Shown: piece by piece, positions 45,982-54,588 of the stretch | Layout of the letters: the number at the start of each line of letters is the position of its first letter | How positions within the stretch are numbered: position 1 is the stretch's first letter | Source: Neorhizobium galegae bv. officinalis | Lineage (GTDB): Bacteria > Pseudomonadota > Alphaproteobacteria > Rhizobiales > Rhizobiaceae | Assembly: GCA_000985875.1 (NCBI GenBank) | Contig: CCRI01000008.1 | Span: 186,001-250,000 of the forward strand | Direction of reading: 5' to 3' | Length of the DNA stretch: 64,000 bases | The notes under the pieces: model-generated | Database searches by the model: none | The model's input: the letters and a program-made list of their open reading frames with translations, nothing else | Told to the model about the DNA's origin: nothing | Position numbers and translations under genes: made by a program

Positions 45982-46046
45982 AACTATCTTTCGATATATC
46001 TTAAGATAGTTCGTATTGTGACTTTGTCGAGTCTCAAGATATATCT
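45982..46046. promoter_or_regulatory. PadR operator candidates: nested and tandem palindromes
   Basis: AACTATCT (45982-45989) and AGATAGTT (46004-46011) form an inverted repeat overlapping the perfect palindrome TATCTTAAGATA (45997-46008). A second perfect palindrome, AGATATATCT, is at 46037-46046, and a half-like ATATCTC follows. All share an AGATA/TATCT half-site. They lie 14-78 bases upstream of the PadR start codon, covering the expected promoter. Confidence 0.65.
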
Positions 46047-46073
46047 AAATCATATCTCAATGATTTTGCGCGC

Positions 46074-46107
46074 AAAAAAACGCCGGGCGCATCTGCGTCC
46101 GGCGTCT
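46074..46107 (-). terminator. Rho-independent terminator of ald
   Basis: On the minus strand a long stem (CGCCGGACGCA pairing with TGCGCCCGGCG, one G-T) is followed by seven T residues, ending about 65 bases after the alanine dehydrogenase stop. Confidence 0.85.
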
Positions 46108-46138
46108 TCCCAGCCCTAAACTCGCAATCGAAGCGCTC

Positions 46139-47257
46139 TTACGCGACGCTCAGCAGGCTTTCCGGCGCGAAGGCCTCGTAGCCGAGCGCTTCCGCGACCG
46201 GCTTGTTGGTCACCCGGCCTCGGTGGACATTGAGGCCGTTGCGGAGATGCCTGTCTTCGGCGATCGCCCGCAGCCCACGGTCGGCCAGCGCCAGCCCGTG
46301 CTGCAGCGTCGCATTGTTCAGCGCATGCGCGGATGTCACCGGCACGGCGCCCGGCATGTTGGCCACGCAGTAATGCACGATGCCGTCGACCTCATAGGTC
46401 GGCTCGGAATGGGTCGTCGCATGCGAGGTCTCGAAGCAGCCGCCCTGGTCGATCGCGACGTCGACCATGACCGCGCCCTGCTTCATGCCCGACAGCATTT
46501 CGCGGCTGACCAGTTTGGGAGCCGCAGCGCCCGGAATGAGGACGGCACCGATGATCAGGTCGGCACTGAAGACTTCCTCTTCCACCGCGTCGATCGTCGA
46601 ATAACGGGTATGGACGCGGCCGTTGAAAATGTCGTCGAGCTGGCGAAGGCGCGGCAGCGAGCGGTCGATGATCGACACGTCGGCGCCGAGGCCGGCAGCC
46701 ATCCGGGCCGCATGCAGGCCGACGACGCCGCCGCCGATGACGGCGACCTTGGCCGGCAGCACGCCGGGCACGCCGCCGAGCAGGATGCCACGGCCACCAT
46801 TGGCCTTCTGCAGCGCGGTCGCGCCGGCCTGGATCGCCAGGCGACCGGCGACTTCCGACATCGGGGCCAGCAGCGGCAAGCCGCCGCGCTCGTCGGTCAC
46901 GGTTTCATAGGCGATGGCGGTGACGCCGGAGGCGAGCAGACCCTTGGTCTGTTCCGGATCGGGCGCGAGATGGAGATAGGTATAGAGAAGCTGGCCGTCG
47001 CGGAGCTGCACCCATTCGGAGGGCTGCGGTTCCTTGACCTTGACGACCATGTCGGACTTTTCGAAGATTTCCTTGGCCGAACCGACGATCCTGGCTCCGG
47101 CTGCCGCATAGGCGCCGTCATCTGCGCCGATGCCGGCGCCGGCCTTGGTTTCGATCAGCACCTCGTGGCCATGGGCCACATATTCACGTACCGCGCCGGG
47201 GGTAAGCCCTACGCGATATTCATGGTTTTTGATTTCCTTCGGGCATCCGACACGCAT
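46139..47257 (-). CDS. ald: Alanine dehydrogenase
   Basis: A 372-residue NAD-dependent enzyme interconverting L-alanine and pyruvate plus ammonium. The N-terminus MRVGCPKEIKNHEYRVGLTP is typical. Active-site residues lie in VVKVKEPQ and YTYLHLAPD, the NAD-binding motif is VAVIGGGVVGLHAARMA near residue 170, and HYCVANMPGAVPVTSAHALN is the family's C-terminal signature. It has its own terminator and diverges from an Lrp/AsnC regulator across a region with a clear dyad. Confidence 0.95.
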   Translation of the reverse strand: MRVGCPKEIKNHEYRVGLTPGAVREYVAHGHEVLIETKAGAGIGADDGAYAAAGARIVGSAKEIFEKSDMVVKVKEPQPSEWVQLRDGQLLYTYLHLAPDPEQTKGLLASGVTAIAYETVTDERGGLPLLAPMSEVAGRLAIQAGATALQKANGGRGILLGGVPGVLPAKVAVIGGGVVGLHAARMAAGLGADVSIIDRSLPRLRQLDDIFNGRVHTRYSTIDAVEEEVFSADLIIGAVLIPGAAAPKLVSREMLSGMKQGAVMVDVAIDQGGCFETSHATTHSEPTYEVDGIVHYCVANMPGAVPVTSAHALNNATLQHGLALADRGLRAIAEDRHLRNGLNVHRGRVTNKPVAEALGYEAFAPESLLSVA

Positions 47258-47350
47258 ACAGCGTTCCTCTCAGGTTGTGGCTTTCGCCGGTTGATGTTCC
47301 CAGCCTCAAGCAAACCAGAGAATCGCGCGAATGTCCTTGCGAAGACGAAT

Positions 47351-47372
47351 TGCGAAATGGCGTATTTTCGCA
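47351..47372. promoter_or_regulatory. Operator candidate for the Lrp/AsnC regulator of ald
   Basis: TGCGAAA (47351-47357) and TTTCGCA (47366-47372) are perfect 7-bp arms with an eight-base A+T-rich centre. A further TTGCGAA half-site lies at 47337-47343. The site sits midway between ald and the regulator gene. Confidence 0.55.
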
Positions 47373-47412
47373 GATAATTGCTTGAATTGAGAATTTTTCG
47401 AAGGATCTGCGA

Positions 47413-47874
47413 ATGAGCGCCATGGATGCCATTGATCTTGCGATCTTGCGGACCTTGCAGCAGGAAGGCCGCATCTCCAATGCGGAGCTTGCCGAGCGGG
47501 TCGGGCTGTCGCCGTCGGCCTGTTCGCGGCGGCTCGACATCCTCGAGAAAAGCGGCACGATCAGTGGTTACCACGCCCGCCTTTCCAACAAGGCGCTCGA
47601 CTACAAGATGATGGTGATCGTCCACATCTCGCTGTCCGGCCAGTTCGCCAAGACGCTGACCGAATTCGAGGCGGCGGTGAAGCTCTGTCCCAATGTGCTG
47701 GTCTGTTACCTGATGTCGGGTGAATACGACTATATCCTGCGGGTCGCGGCCAAGGATCTCGAGGACTACGAGCGCATCCATCGGGACTGGCTCTCGGCGC
47801 TGCCGCATGTGGTGAAGATCAATTCGAGCTTCGCGCTGCGCGAAATCATCGACAGGCCGAATGTGGGACTGTGA
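47413..47874 (+). CDS. Lrp/AsnC-family regulator, probable ald activator
   Basis: A 153-residue protein. The helix-turn-helix is in AILRTLQQEGRISNAELAER-like residues (LRTLQQEGRISNAELAE, then VGLSPSACSRRLDILEKSG), about residues 10-50. The RAM ligand-binding domain follows with VLVCYLMSGEYDYILRVAAKD. Divergence from alanine dehydrogenase and the dyad between them fit an alanine-sensing activator such as AldR, which is inferred from family and context. Confidence 0.9.
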   Translation: MSAMDAIDLAILRTLQQEGRISNAELAERVGLSPSACSRRLDILEKSGTISGYHARLSNKALDYKMMVIVHISLSGQFAKTLTEFEAAVKLCPNVLVCYLMSGEYDYILRVAAKDLEDYERIHRDWLSALPHVVKINSSFALREIIDRPNVGL

Positions 47875-47966
47875 TCGGGATCGCTCGACTTTTACGGATC
47901 GTCCTAAAGGGATTTCAAGGCGCCGCGTATATCTTCCGCGCCTTAGGGAAACACGAGGGACAGACC

Positions 47967-48296
47967 ATGATCAACGGACGAATGAAAACCCGCAGTGCCG
48001 AGCGCAAGAAGACCCGCATCCTGGGTACGGTCAAATATTTCAATCAGGCCGTCGAAGGTCGCGTTACCGACCTTTCGCCAACCGGCATGGCGCTCGATCT
48101 CGGCGGACGCACGCTGCATGCCGCCGACGGCAGCCCGGTCCGGATCGAAAGCGAAGAACTCGGCATCCTGGAAGGCACCGTCAAATGGCGCCGCAGCGGC
48201 CGGCTCGGCGTGCAGTTCAGCATCAACAGCAATGCGCTGGCGCAGGTATCGTCCTATTTCCGCTTCTTCCACAGAGAAGCTCCAGGCCCGCGTTGA
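47967..48296 (+). CDS. PilZ-domain protein, candidate c-di-GMP receptor
   Basis: A 109-residue protein consisting of one PilZ domain. The RxxxR switch is seen as RKKTR near residue 12, and the D/NxSxxG motif as TDLSPTG near residue 36. Both cyclic-di-GMP binding motifs are intact. The end has GRLGVQFSINSNALAQVSSY. ATG 47967 follows CGAGGGACAGACC. Soluble receptors of this type act on motility or polysaccharide. It could respond to the cyclases at 57399-61980 but is not linked to them. Confidence 0.82.
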   Translation: MINGRMKTRSAERKKTRILGTVKYFNQAVEGRVTDLSPTGMALDLGGRTLHAADGSPVRIESEELGILEGTVKWRRSGRLGVQFSINSNALAQVSSYFRFFHREAPGPR

Positions 48297-48594
48297 GGCT
48301 GGCAGGCTCAATTTTGCCGCCGCCGACTAAACTTGTCGCGTCGCGAATCATGGCATGCATAAATGCAACCAATGTAAAGGCGGCGTCCCAACGAAATATC
48401 AAGCGTCGATTGGCGCTTACCGATTATTTACTACTTGCCGTTGAATCCATAAGTGATAAAATCCTAATCTAAATCGGAGCCAGCATAACTAAATCCCGTC
48501 CTCGTCAAGAGTAGCGGCTGTTCAAGCGTCCACGTTTTTCCCGCCTGCATTGAGCTGAACGTCACGGCGCGCAGGCAAAACCAAGGATGTATAG

Positions 48595-50214
48595 ATGGTT
48601 GCTATCCCCTTTAGCCTGCCCTCTCCGACATCGCGGGCGCCGCGCCTGCTGGTTACCGTTGTTATAGGGTTCGCGGTCGCGCTGCTGGCGCTGGGCACAC
48701 TTCTGGCCCAGTCCGACGAGCCGAGCCGTCCGGCCGTCACTGCGGGCGAAGCGGCCGTCCTCCTGACACTTGCGACTGCCTTGTTCGCAGCATCCATCTG
48801 GGCAAACCGAAAGATACAGCGCGATATCGACGCGAAGTTCCACCGGCTCGAACGGTTCATGCAGGCATTCGGACAGACGCAGGGCATGTTGCGCAGCCTC
48901 GACGGCAGGATCGTATTCTGGGGGATCGGCGCAGAGCGCCTTTACGGTTATTGCGAAAAGGAAGCCCTTGGAAAGGACGGTGTCGAGCTCCTGTACACCC
49001 GCTGCCAGACCTCTCTCGAAGACATCAATTCGGCTCTCGTTCGCGACGGGGAATGGCAGGGTGAGCTGACGCGTCGCCATAAGGACGGCAGGGATATCCA
49101 CATCGTCAGCAAATGGTCTCTGAGCCGCGGCGAAGCCGGGGAGCCGGAAGTGGTGATCGAAGTCAGCCATGATATCACCTCCATCAAGCTGGCCGAACGG
49201 CAGCTCCATCAGACCAACGCCCTGTTGCGCGCCATTCTCGAAACGGCGCCGGGACTGATCTATGCCAAGGACATAGAGGGCCGCATCATCCTGGCGAACG
49301 TCACGATGCTCGACCTGATCGACAGGCCATGGTCTGATGTCGACGGCCGCACGGACATGGAGTTCCTGAACAGCAATAGCCAGGCCCGGACCGTCATGGC
49401 CAATGACCGCCGGATCATGGATCGGGCGAGAACCGAGGAATTCGAAGAGGTCATCAGCCACGAGGGCAACCATCCGCGGATATGGTCGTCGACCAAAGCG
49501 CCCTTGCGCGCCGCCGATGGCAAAGTCATCGGCCTGGTCGGCGTCTCGGTCGAGATCACCGAGAGAAAACGGATCGAAGAGCGGCTGCAGCTCATGGTCA
49601 ACGAGTTGAACCACCGCGTCAAGAACACGCTTGCAACCGTCCAGGCCATTGCCTCCCAGACCCTGCGGGGCGGCGATCCGATCGTGCGCCAGAACCTGGA
49701 GCGGCGCCTCATGGCACTGGCCGCCGCCCATGACGTGCTCACCCGCGAAAACTGGGAGGGAGCCGGCATCGACGACGTGGTAACCGGCGCGCTGGCGCCA
49801 TTCGGCGAAGGCGGGGACTATCGCTTCGCAGTCTCCGGGCCATCGCTCCGGCTGCTTCCGCGGGCTGCGCTCGCGCTTGCAATGGCTCTGCACGAATTGA
49901 CGACCAACGCCCTGAAATACGGCGCGCTCTCGATGCCCAACGGTCAGGTCGCGATCAACTGGCAGGTTGTCGAGGGTGCCAAACCTCTGCTGCGACTGAC
50001 ATGGACGGAAAGCGGCGGCCCGCCGGTGGCTGCGCCCTCCAGACGAGGGTTCGGCGTCAGGCTGATCGAGCGCAGCCTTGCCCAGGATTTCGGCGGTGAG
50101 GCATCGGTGATATTCGACCGGCCTGCCGGGATCATCGCCACGATCGAAGCCCCGCTTGCCGATGTTGCCGCCTCGATCGAGGTTACGCCTTTCGCCCAGG
50201 CGGGTACAAAGTGA
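48595..50214 (+). CDS. Membrane-bound PAS sensor histidine kinase, HWE/HisKA_2 type
   Basis: A 539-residue kinase. Two transmembrane helices are seen (about residues 20-42 and 55-75), separated by a very short loop. PAS domains lie at about 95-200 and 205-325; the second contains ETAPGLIYAKDIEGRIILAN. The dimerisation region has NELNHRVKNTLATVQAIA with the phospho-accepting His near residue 340. The ATPase domain has MALHELTTNALKYGAL and the G-box FGVRLIERSLAQDFGG. It overlaps the response regulator by GTGA, so the two form a coupled pair. Confidence 0.9.
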   Translation: MVAIPFSLPSPTSRAPRLLVTVVIGFAVALLALGTLLAQSDEPSRPAVTAGEAAVLLTLATALFAASIWANRKIQRDIDAKFHRLERFMQAFGQTQGMLRSLDGRIVFWGIGAERLYGYCEKEALGKDGVELLYTRCQTSLEDINSALVRDGEWQGELTRRHKDGRDIHIVSKWSLSRGEAGEPEVVIEVSHDITSIKLAERQLHQTNALLRAILETAPGLIYAKDIEGRIILANVTMLDLIDRPWSDVDGRTDMEFLNSNSQARTVMANDRRIMDRARTEEFEEVISHEGNHPRIWSSTKAPLRAADGKVIGLVGVSVEITERKRIEERLQLMVNELNHRVKNTLATVQAIASQTLRGGDPIVRQNLERRLMALAAAHDVLTRENWEGAGIDDVVTGALAPFGEGGDYRFAVSGPSLRLLPRAALALAMALHELTTNALKYGALSMPNGQVAINWQVVEGAKPLLRLTWTESGGPPVAAPSRRGFGVRLIERSLAQDFGGEASVIFDRPAGIIATIEAPLADVAASIEVTPFAQAGTK

Positions 50215-50579
50215 ACAACACCCATATCTTCGCCGGAATTCGCGTCCTCATCATCGAAGACGAGGCGCTTGTGTCGATGATGCTCGAAGAGTTCCTGGAG
50301 CAGATCGGCTGCCGGACGATGGGGACGGCCTCGCGGCTCGACGAAGCGATCAGCAAAGCCCGGTCGCTTCAGCTGGACATGGCCCTGCTCGATGTGAACC
50401 TCGCCGGCGAAGCCAGCTTTCCAGTCGCCGAGATACTCACCGCGCGGGACATTCCCTTCATTTTCGTCACCGGATACGGACCGCTCGGCCTGCCTGCCGA
50501 CATGCGCCATATCCCCATCCTTCCCAAACCTTTCCAGATGGCCCAACTCGTCGATGCCATGCGAATGGCGGCCTATTGA
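50211..50579 (+). CDS. Single-domain response regulator, FATGUY-like
   Basis: A 122-residue receiver domain with no output domain. The acidic pair is in LIIEDEALV, the phosphoacceptor Asp in LLDVNLAGE near residue 60, the conserved Thr in PFIFVTGYG and the Lys in ILPKPFQ. The PFxFxTGY pattern marks the alphaproteobacterial FATGUY group, whose members act in phosphorelays, often of the general stress response. It starts with GTG overlapping the kinase stop. Confidence 0.85.
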   Translation: MNNTHIFAGIRVLIIEDEALVSMMLEEFLEQIGCRTMGTASRLDEAISKARSLQLDMALLDVNLAGEASFPVAEILTARDIPFIFVTGYGPLGLPADMRHIPILPKPFQMAQLVDAMRMAAY

Positions 50580-50738
50580 TGCCCGGTGCCCGCACCTCAT
50601 CCGGGCGACGTTCGCGATAGCGGCAACGATCACGCGCTCATCGCCTCAAACGCTTCAGAATCCGCTTGGAGATACAATCCACGCGCGCCAATATGGCGCC
50701 GAATTGTCGCTTATCGGTCCGTTCCAAGGAGGCTGCCC

Positions 50739-52727
50739 ATGTCGTCGCTCAACGATCTTCACCCGATTACCCGCCGCTCGCTGCTTGGAGGCGTTGCCGC
50801 CTCGTCGGCGCTTGTCATGCTGCACCCGTTTGCCGCCCGCGCAGCCGGCAACCAGGCGCATCTGCGCATCATGGAAACGACCGACATCCACGTCCACGTC
50901 TTCCCCTACGACTATTACGCCGACAAGCCGAACGATACGCTCGGCCTTGCCCGCACCGCCTCGATCATCGACGCGATCCGCGCCGAAGCCGGCAATTCCA
51001 TGCTGATCGACAATGGCGACTTCCTGCAGGGCAATCCCATGGGCGACTACATGGCCTATGAGCGAGGCATGAAGGAGGGCGACAAGCACCCGGTCATCAA
51101 GGCGATGAACGTGCTCGGCTACGATGCCGGCACGCTCGGCAACCACGAATTCAACTACGGCCTCGATTTCCTGTTCAAGGTCCTGGCCGGCTCCGGCTTT
51201 CCTTTTGTCTGCGCCAACCTCACCAAGGGCCAGCTCGCCTCCGACGCCAAGAAGGACGAGCTTTTCCTCAAGCCTTACGTGATCGTCGAAAAGCAGATCC
51301 GTGACGGTTCGGGCGCGACGAGCCCGGTCAAGGTCGGCTTTATCGGCTTCGTGCCGCCGCAGATCATGACATGGGACGCGAAGAACCTCGAAGGCAAGGC
51401 GCAGACCCGAGACATCGTCGATGCGGCCAAGGCCTGGGTGCCGGTCATGAAGGAGGAAGGCGCCGATATCGTCATCGCCCTCTCCCATTCGGGCATCGAC
51501 GGAGGCGGACAGAGCGAGCGGATGGAAAATGCCTCGCTCTATCTCGCGGGCATTCAGGGCATCGATGCGATCTTCACCGGCCACCAGCATCTGGTCTTCC
51601 CGGGCACCAAGGATTTCGACGGCATTGTCGGCGCCGACACCAAGAAGGGCAAGCTGATGGGCAAACCGGCCGTCATGGGCGGCTTCTGGGGCTCGCACAT
51701 GGGCCTGATCGACCTCTTGCTCGAAAAGGACGGCAAGAACTGGAAGATTGTCGATTCGACCTCCGAAGCCCGGCCGATCTACCACCGCGACGAGGCTCGC
51801 AAGATCGTCGCAGACGTCAAGGACAAGCCGGAAGTCATCGCCGCCGCCAAGGAGGAGCACGAGGCCACGCTTGCCTACGTGCGCCGCGCGGTCGGCAAGA
51901 GTTCGGCGCCGCTCTACTCCTACTTCGCGCTGGTCGCCGACGACCCCTCGGTGCAGATCGTCTCCAATGCCCAGACCTGGTACATCAAGGACATGCTGAA
52001 GGAGGGCCAGTACAAGGACATTCCCGTGCTCTCGGCCGCAGCGCCCTTCAAGGCAGGCGGCCGCGGCGGCGCCGAGTATTTCACGGATGTCCCGGCGGGC
52101 GACATCGCCATCAAGAACGTCGCCGACCTCTATCTCTACCCGAACACGGTGCAGGCGGTGCTGATCACGGGAGCGCAGGTCAAGAACTGGCTCGAAATGT
52201 CGGCCGGCATGTTCAACCAGGTGCAGGCCGGCGCGAAGGACGCACCCCTCCTCAACAATGACTTCCCGTCCTACAATTACGACGTCATCGACGGAGTGAC
52301 CTACCAGATCGACCTGTCGCAGCCGACCCGCTTCGACAAGGACGGCAAGCTGATCAATGCCAACGCCAACCGCATCGTCGATCTGAAGTACAACGGCAAG
52401 CCGATCGATCCGGCCCAGAAATTCGTGGTGGCAACCAACAATTACCGTGCCGGCGGCGGCGGCAAGTTCCCGGAGATCGCCGGCGACAAGGTGATCTTCG
52501 TGGCGCCCGACACCAACCGCGACGTGATCGTGCGCTATATCGTCGAACAGGGCACGATCAACCCGTCCGCCGATGCCAACTGGTCGTTCAAGCCCCTGCC
52601 CGGCACAAGCGCCATCTTCGAAACCGGCCCCAAGGCCCGCCAGTACGCGACCGCGGTCAAGGGTGCCAAGATCGAGGACGCCGGCGACGGCGAGAACGGC
52701 TTCGCCAAGTTCCGGCTGGTGCTGTAA
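50739..52727 (+). CDS. cpdB: 2',3'-cyclic-nucleotide 2'-phosphodiesterase/3'-nucleotidase (CpdB-like)
   Basis: A 662-residue exported metallophosphatase. The N-terminus HPITRRSLLGGVAASSALVM, followed by ARAA, is a good Tat signal. The metallophosphoesterase domain (about 45-330) has METTDIHVHV, IDNGDFLQGNP, TLGNHEFNYG and FTGHQHLVFPG. The 5'-nucleotidase C domain follows, with NYDVIDGVTYQIDL and ATNNYRAGGGG. ATG 50739 has AAGGAGG upstream, and a hairpin follows the stop. It scavenges nucleotides in the periplasm. Confidence 0.93.
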   Translation: MSSLNDLHPITRRSLLGGVAASSALVMLHPFAARAAGNQAHLRIMETTDIHVHVFPYDYYADKPNDTLGLARTASIIDAIRAEAGNSMLIDNGDFLQGNPMGDYMAYERGMKEGDKHPVIKAMNVLGYDAGTLGNHEFNYGLDFLFKVLAGSGFPFVCANLTKGQLASDAKKDELFLKPYVIVEKQIRDGSGATSPVKVGFIGFVPPQIMTWDAKNLEGKAQTRDIVDAAKAWVPVMKEEGADIVIALSHSGIDGGGQSERMENASLYLAGIQGIDAIFTGHQHLVFPGTKDFDGIVGADTKKGKLMGKPAVMGGFWGSHMGLIDLLLEKDGKNWKIVDSTSEARPIYHRDEARKIVADVKDKPEVIAAAKEEHEATLAYVRRAVGKSSAPLYSYFALVADDPSVQIVSNAQTWYIKDMLKEGQYKDIPVLSAAAPFKAGGRGGAEYFTDVPAGDIAIKNVADLYLYPNTVQAVLITGAQVKNWLEMSAGMFNQVQAGAKDAPLLNNDFPSYNYDVIDGVTYQIDLSQPTRFDKDGKLINANANRIVDLKYNGKPIDPAQKFVVATNNYRAGGGGKFPEIAGDKVIFVAPDTNRDVIVRYIVEQGTINPSADANWSFKPLPGTSAIFETGPKARQYATAVKGAKIEDAGDGENGFAKFRLVL

Positions 52728-52756
52728 CGGCCAATATCACCTTTCGGCGATACCTG

Positions 52757-52781
52757 GACGGCAGCCTTGGCTGCCGTCTTT
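52757..52781 (+). terminator. Terminator of cpdB
   Basis: GACGGCAGC (52757-52765) pairs with GCTGCCGTC (52770-52778), followed by TTTC, starting about 30 bases after the stop codon. Confidence 0.75.
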
Positions 52782-52806
52782 CATTTCAACCACATGAGAC
52801 AAGGCA

Positions 52807-53643
52807 ATGCCGAAATTCTCCTTCCAGCAGGTCGACGTCTTCTCCAGCCAGCCGATGCGCGGTAACCCGCTTGCCGTGGTGATCGGCGCCGACGGACTGA
52901 GCGACGCGCAGATGCAGTCCTTCGCCAACTGGACCAATCTCAGCGAAACGACATTCCTGCTCGAGCCGACCGATCCGAAGGCCAGCTACCGGGTCAGGAT
53001 CTTCACACCGTCGCAGGAACTGCCCTTCGCCGGCCATCCGACGCTTGGCAGCGCACATGTCTGGCTCTCGCAGCAACACATATCACCGACTGGCGACATC
53101 GTGCAGGAATGCGGCGCGGGGCTCGTCCGCATCCGCCGTGACGGCGATCGGCTTGCGTTTGCTGCGCCGCCGCTTACGCGCAGCGGCCCGGTGGATCCGG
53201 CGCTGGTGGAGCGGATCGCCAAGGCGCTCAGCCTGCCCGCCAACCTGATCGAGGATTCCAGCTGGTGCGAGAACGGCCCGGACTGGATCGGCGTGCGCCT
53301 GCCATCGCGCGCCGATGTGCTGGCGGTCAAGCCGGACTATTCCGCTCTCGCCGGCACCCGCGTCGGGCTCGTCGGACGCTTCAATCCCGATCTTGACGGC
53401 AGAGACGCGCAATTCGAGGTGCGTGCCTTTACCCGCAACGGCTACGAGGATCCGGTCACCGGCAGTCTCAACGCGGGCCTTGCCCAATGGCTGATCGGAT
53501 CCGGCGTCGCGCCGGAAAGCTATGTCGCGGCCCAGGGCACCGTGCTTGGCCGCGCCGGCCGGGTTCATGTCGACAAAGTCGGCGACGATATCTGGATCGG
53601 TGGAGACGTGGTCACATGTATTCAGGGTGCGCTGGAACTCTGA
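52807..53643 (+). CDS. PhzF-family isomerase-like protein
   Basis: A 278-residue member of the PhzF/diaminopimelate-epimerase-like fold. The catalytic Glu lies in WTNLSETTFLL near residue 45. The motifs FAGHPTLGSA near 75 and DPVTGSLNAGLAQWL near 215 are characteristic. ATG 52807 follows ACAAGGCA. No phenazine genes are near, so it is probably a housekeeping family member of unknown substrate. Confidence 0.9.
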   Translation: MPKFSFQQVDVFSSQPMRGNPLAVVIGADGLSDAQMQSFANWTNLSETTFLLEPTDPKASYRVRIFTPSQELPFAGHPTLGSAHVWLSQQHISPTGDIVQECGAGLVRIRRDGDRLAFAAPPLTRSGPVDPALVERIAKALSLPANLIEDSSWCENGPDWIGVRLPSRADVLAVKPDYSALAGTRVGLVGRFNPDLDGRDAQFEVRAFTRNGYEDPVTGSLNAGLAQWLIGSGVAPESYVAAQGTVLGRAGRVHVDKVGDDIWIGGDVVTCIQGALEL

Positions 53644-53656
53644 TCCTGTCGGAAAT

Positions 53657-53687
53657 GCCATCGGCAGGGAAAGTCCCGGCCGATGGC
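53657..53687. terminator. Shared hairpin between PhzF-like and DUF2087 genes
   Basis: GCCATCGGC (53657-53665) and GCCGATGGC (53679-53687) form a perfect 9-bp stem between converging genes. There is no T-run. Confidence 0.45.
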
Positions 53688-53729
53688 TCACGATCGCGAT
53701 TGAGACCGATCCGGTGGGCCGGCTGACGG

Positions 53730-54290
53730 CTATGCCGCCTTTGCCCTGGCGAGGCCGATCCGCGACAGCAGCAGCTTCAATTCCGCCGGCGGCTTCTGTT
53801 CGATCCGGCGGTATTCGCGGCCGTCGCGGGTGCGCTGGACGAGACCGAAATCGAAGAGGTCCCGGCGCAACATCGCAGCGTCGCCGAAGAGGTGCAGCGT
53901 GTTCAGCAGATCGCTGATCTGACGTTCGGTGAACTCCCGGTCCGCCGGTATCTTCGACCATAGGAACCAGAGGCAGATTTCCTGCTGCCCGCGCCTGCCG
54001 GGCCAGCGGACCAGCCTGCCCTCCTCGTCGAAATGGCGAGCTGTCTTCAGCACCCGCGCCTCATCGGGCGCCGGCATGTCGTCCAGCACCGGGCGCCACT
54101 CGGCGATGACGTCGGCCGCTTTGGCAGCAGCCCGAAAATGCTGGTAGTTGCGGAAACCCGCTGCGCGCGTCAGGAGATTGAGCATCTCCAGATGGCTCGG
54201 CTTGTGATCGAACCTGAGGATTTCGCTACGAAGGGATTTGGCGAAAGCCGACAGGTCGGCGATCTCCATGGGAAAGATGGATCTCGGCAT
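53730..54290 (-). CDS. DUF2087 domain protein
   Basis: A 186-residue soluble protein. The N-terminal part (LEMLNLLTRAAGFRNYQHFR) recurs in rhizobial proteins of this kind. Residues about 95-175 form the DUF2087 domain, with FTERQISDLLNTLH, AAMLRRDLFDFGLVQR and DGREYRRIE. That layout suggests a small helical, possibly nucleic-acid-binding module (inference). It stands alone on the minus strand. Confidence 0.82.
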   Translation of the reverse strand: MPRSIFPMEIADLSAFAKSLRSEILRFDHKPSHLEMLNLLTRAAGFRNYQHFRAAAKAADVIAEWRPVLDDMPAPDEARVLKTARHFDEEGRLVRWPGRRGQQEICLWFLWSKIPADREFTERQISDLLNTLHLFGDAAMLRRDLFDFGLVQRTRDGREYRRIEQKPPAELKLLLSRIGLARAKAA

Positions 54291-54588
54291 GTCTTATCCT
54301 TCAACGCGCCATTCCCTAAAAATCAGGGTGTCGCTGGTCGCCGGCTTGTCGACTGGAGCACGGGATAAGTGCTGATCATCTTCGTCTGTGCAGGTTTAGC
54401 TTCCCTTTCGGGACGGCGACGCCTCGGTGAACTGCTGACCGTGACGCCGTTATAGCAGAGGGTGAAACAGCGTCAACTCGCAGCGGCGCTCGGGCCGACC
54501 CATCCTTTTGAAGGGAATGGTTACACTTCGCGTGCACGATACTTGCTGATAAAATCGACGGACCCTGGCGTGAGGAGGACGCGCATCA

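Noticed and set aside
54291..54588. A possible gene in the 298 bases before zntB
   Set aside because: Open frames here are short, lack ribosome sites and show no family resemblance. It is treated as the promoter region of the two divergent genes.
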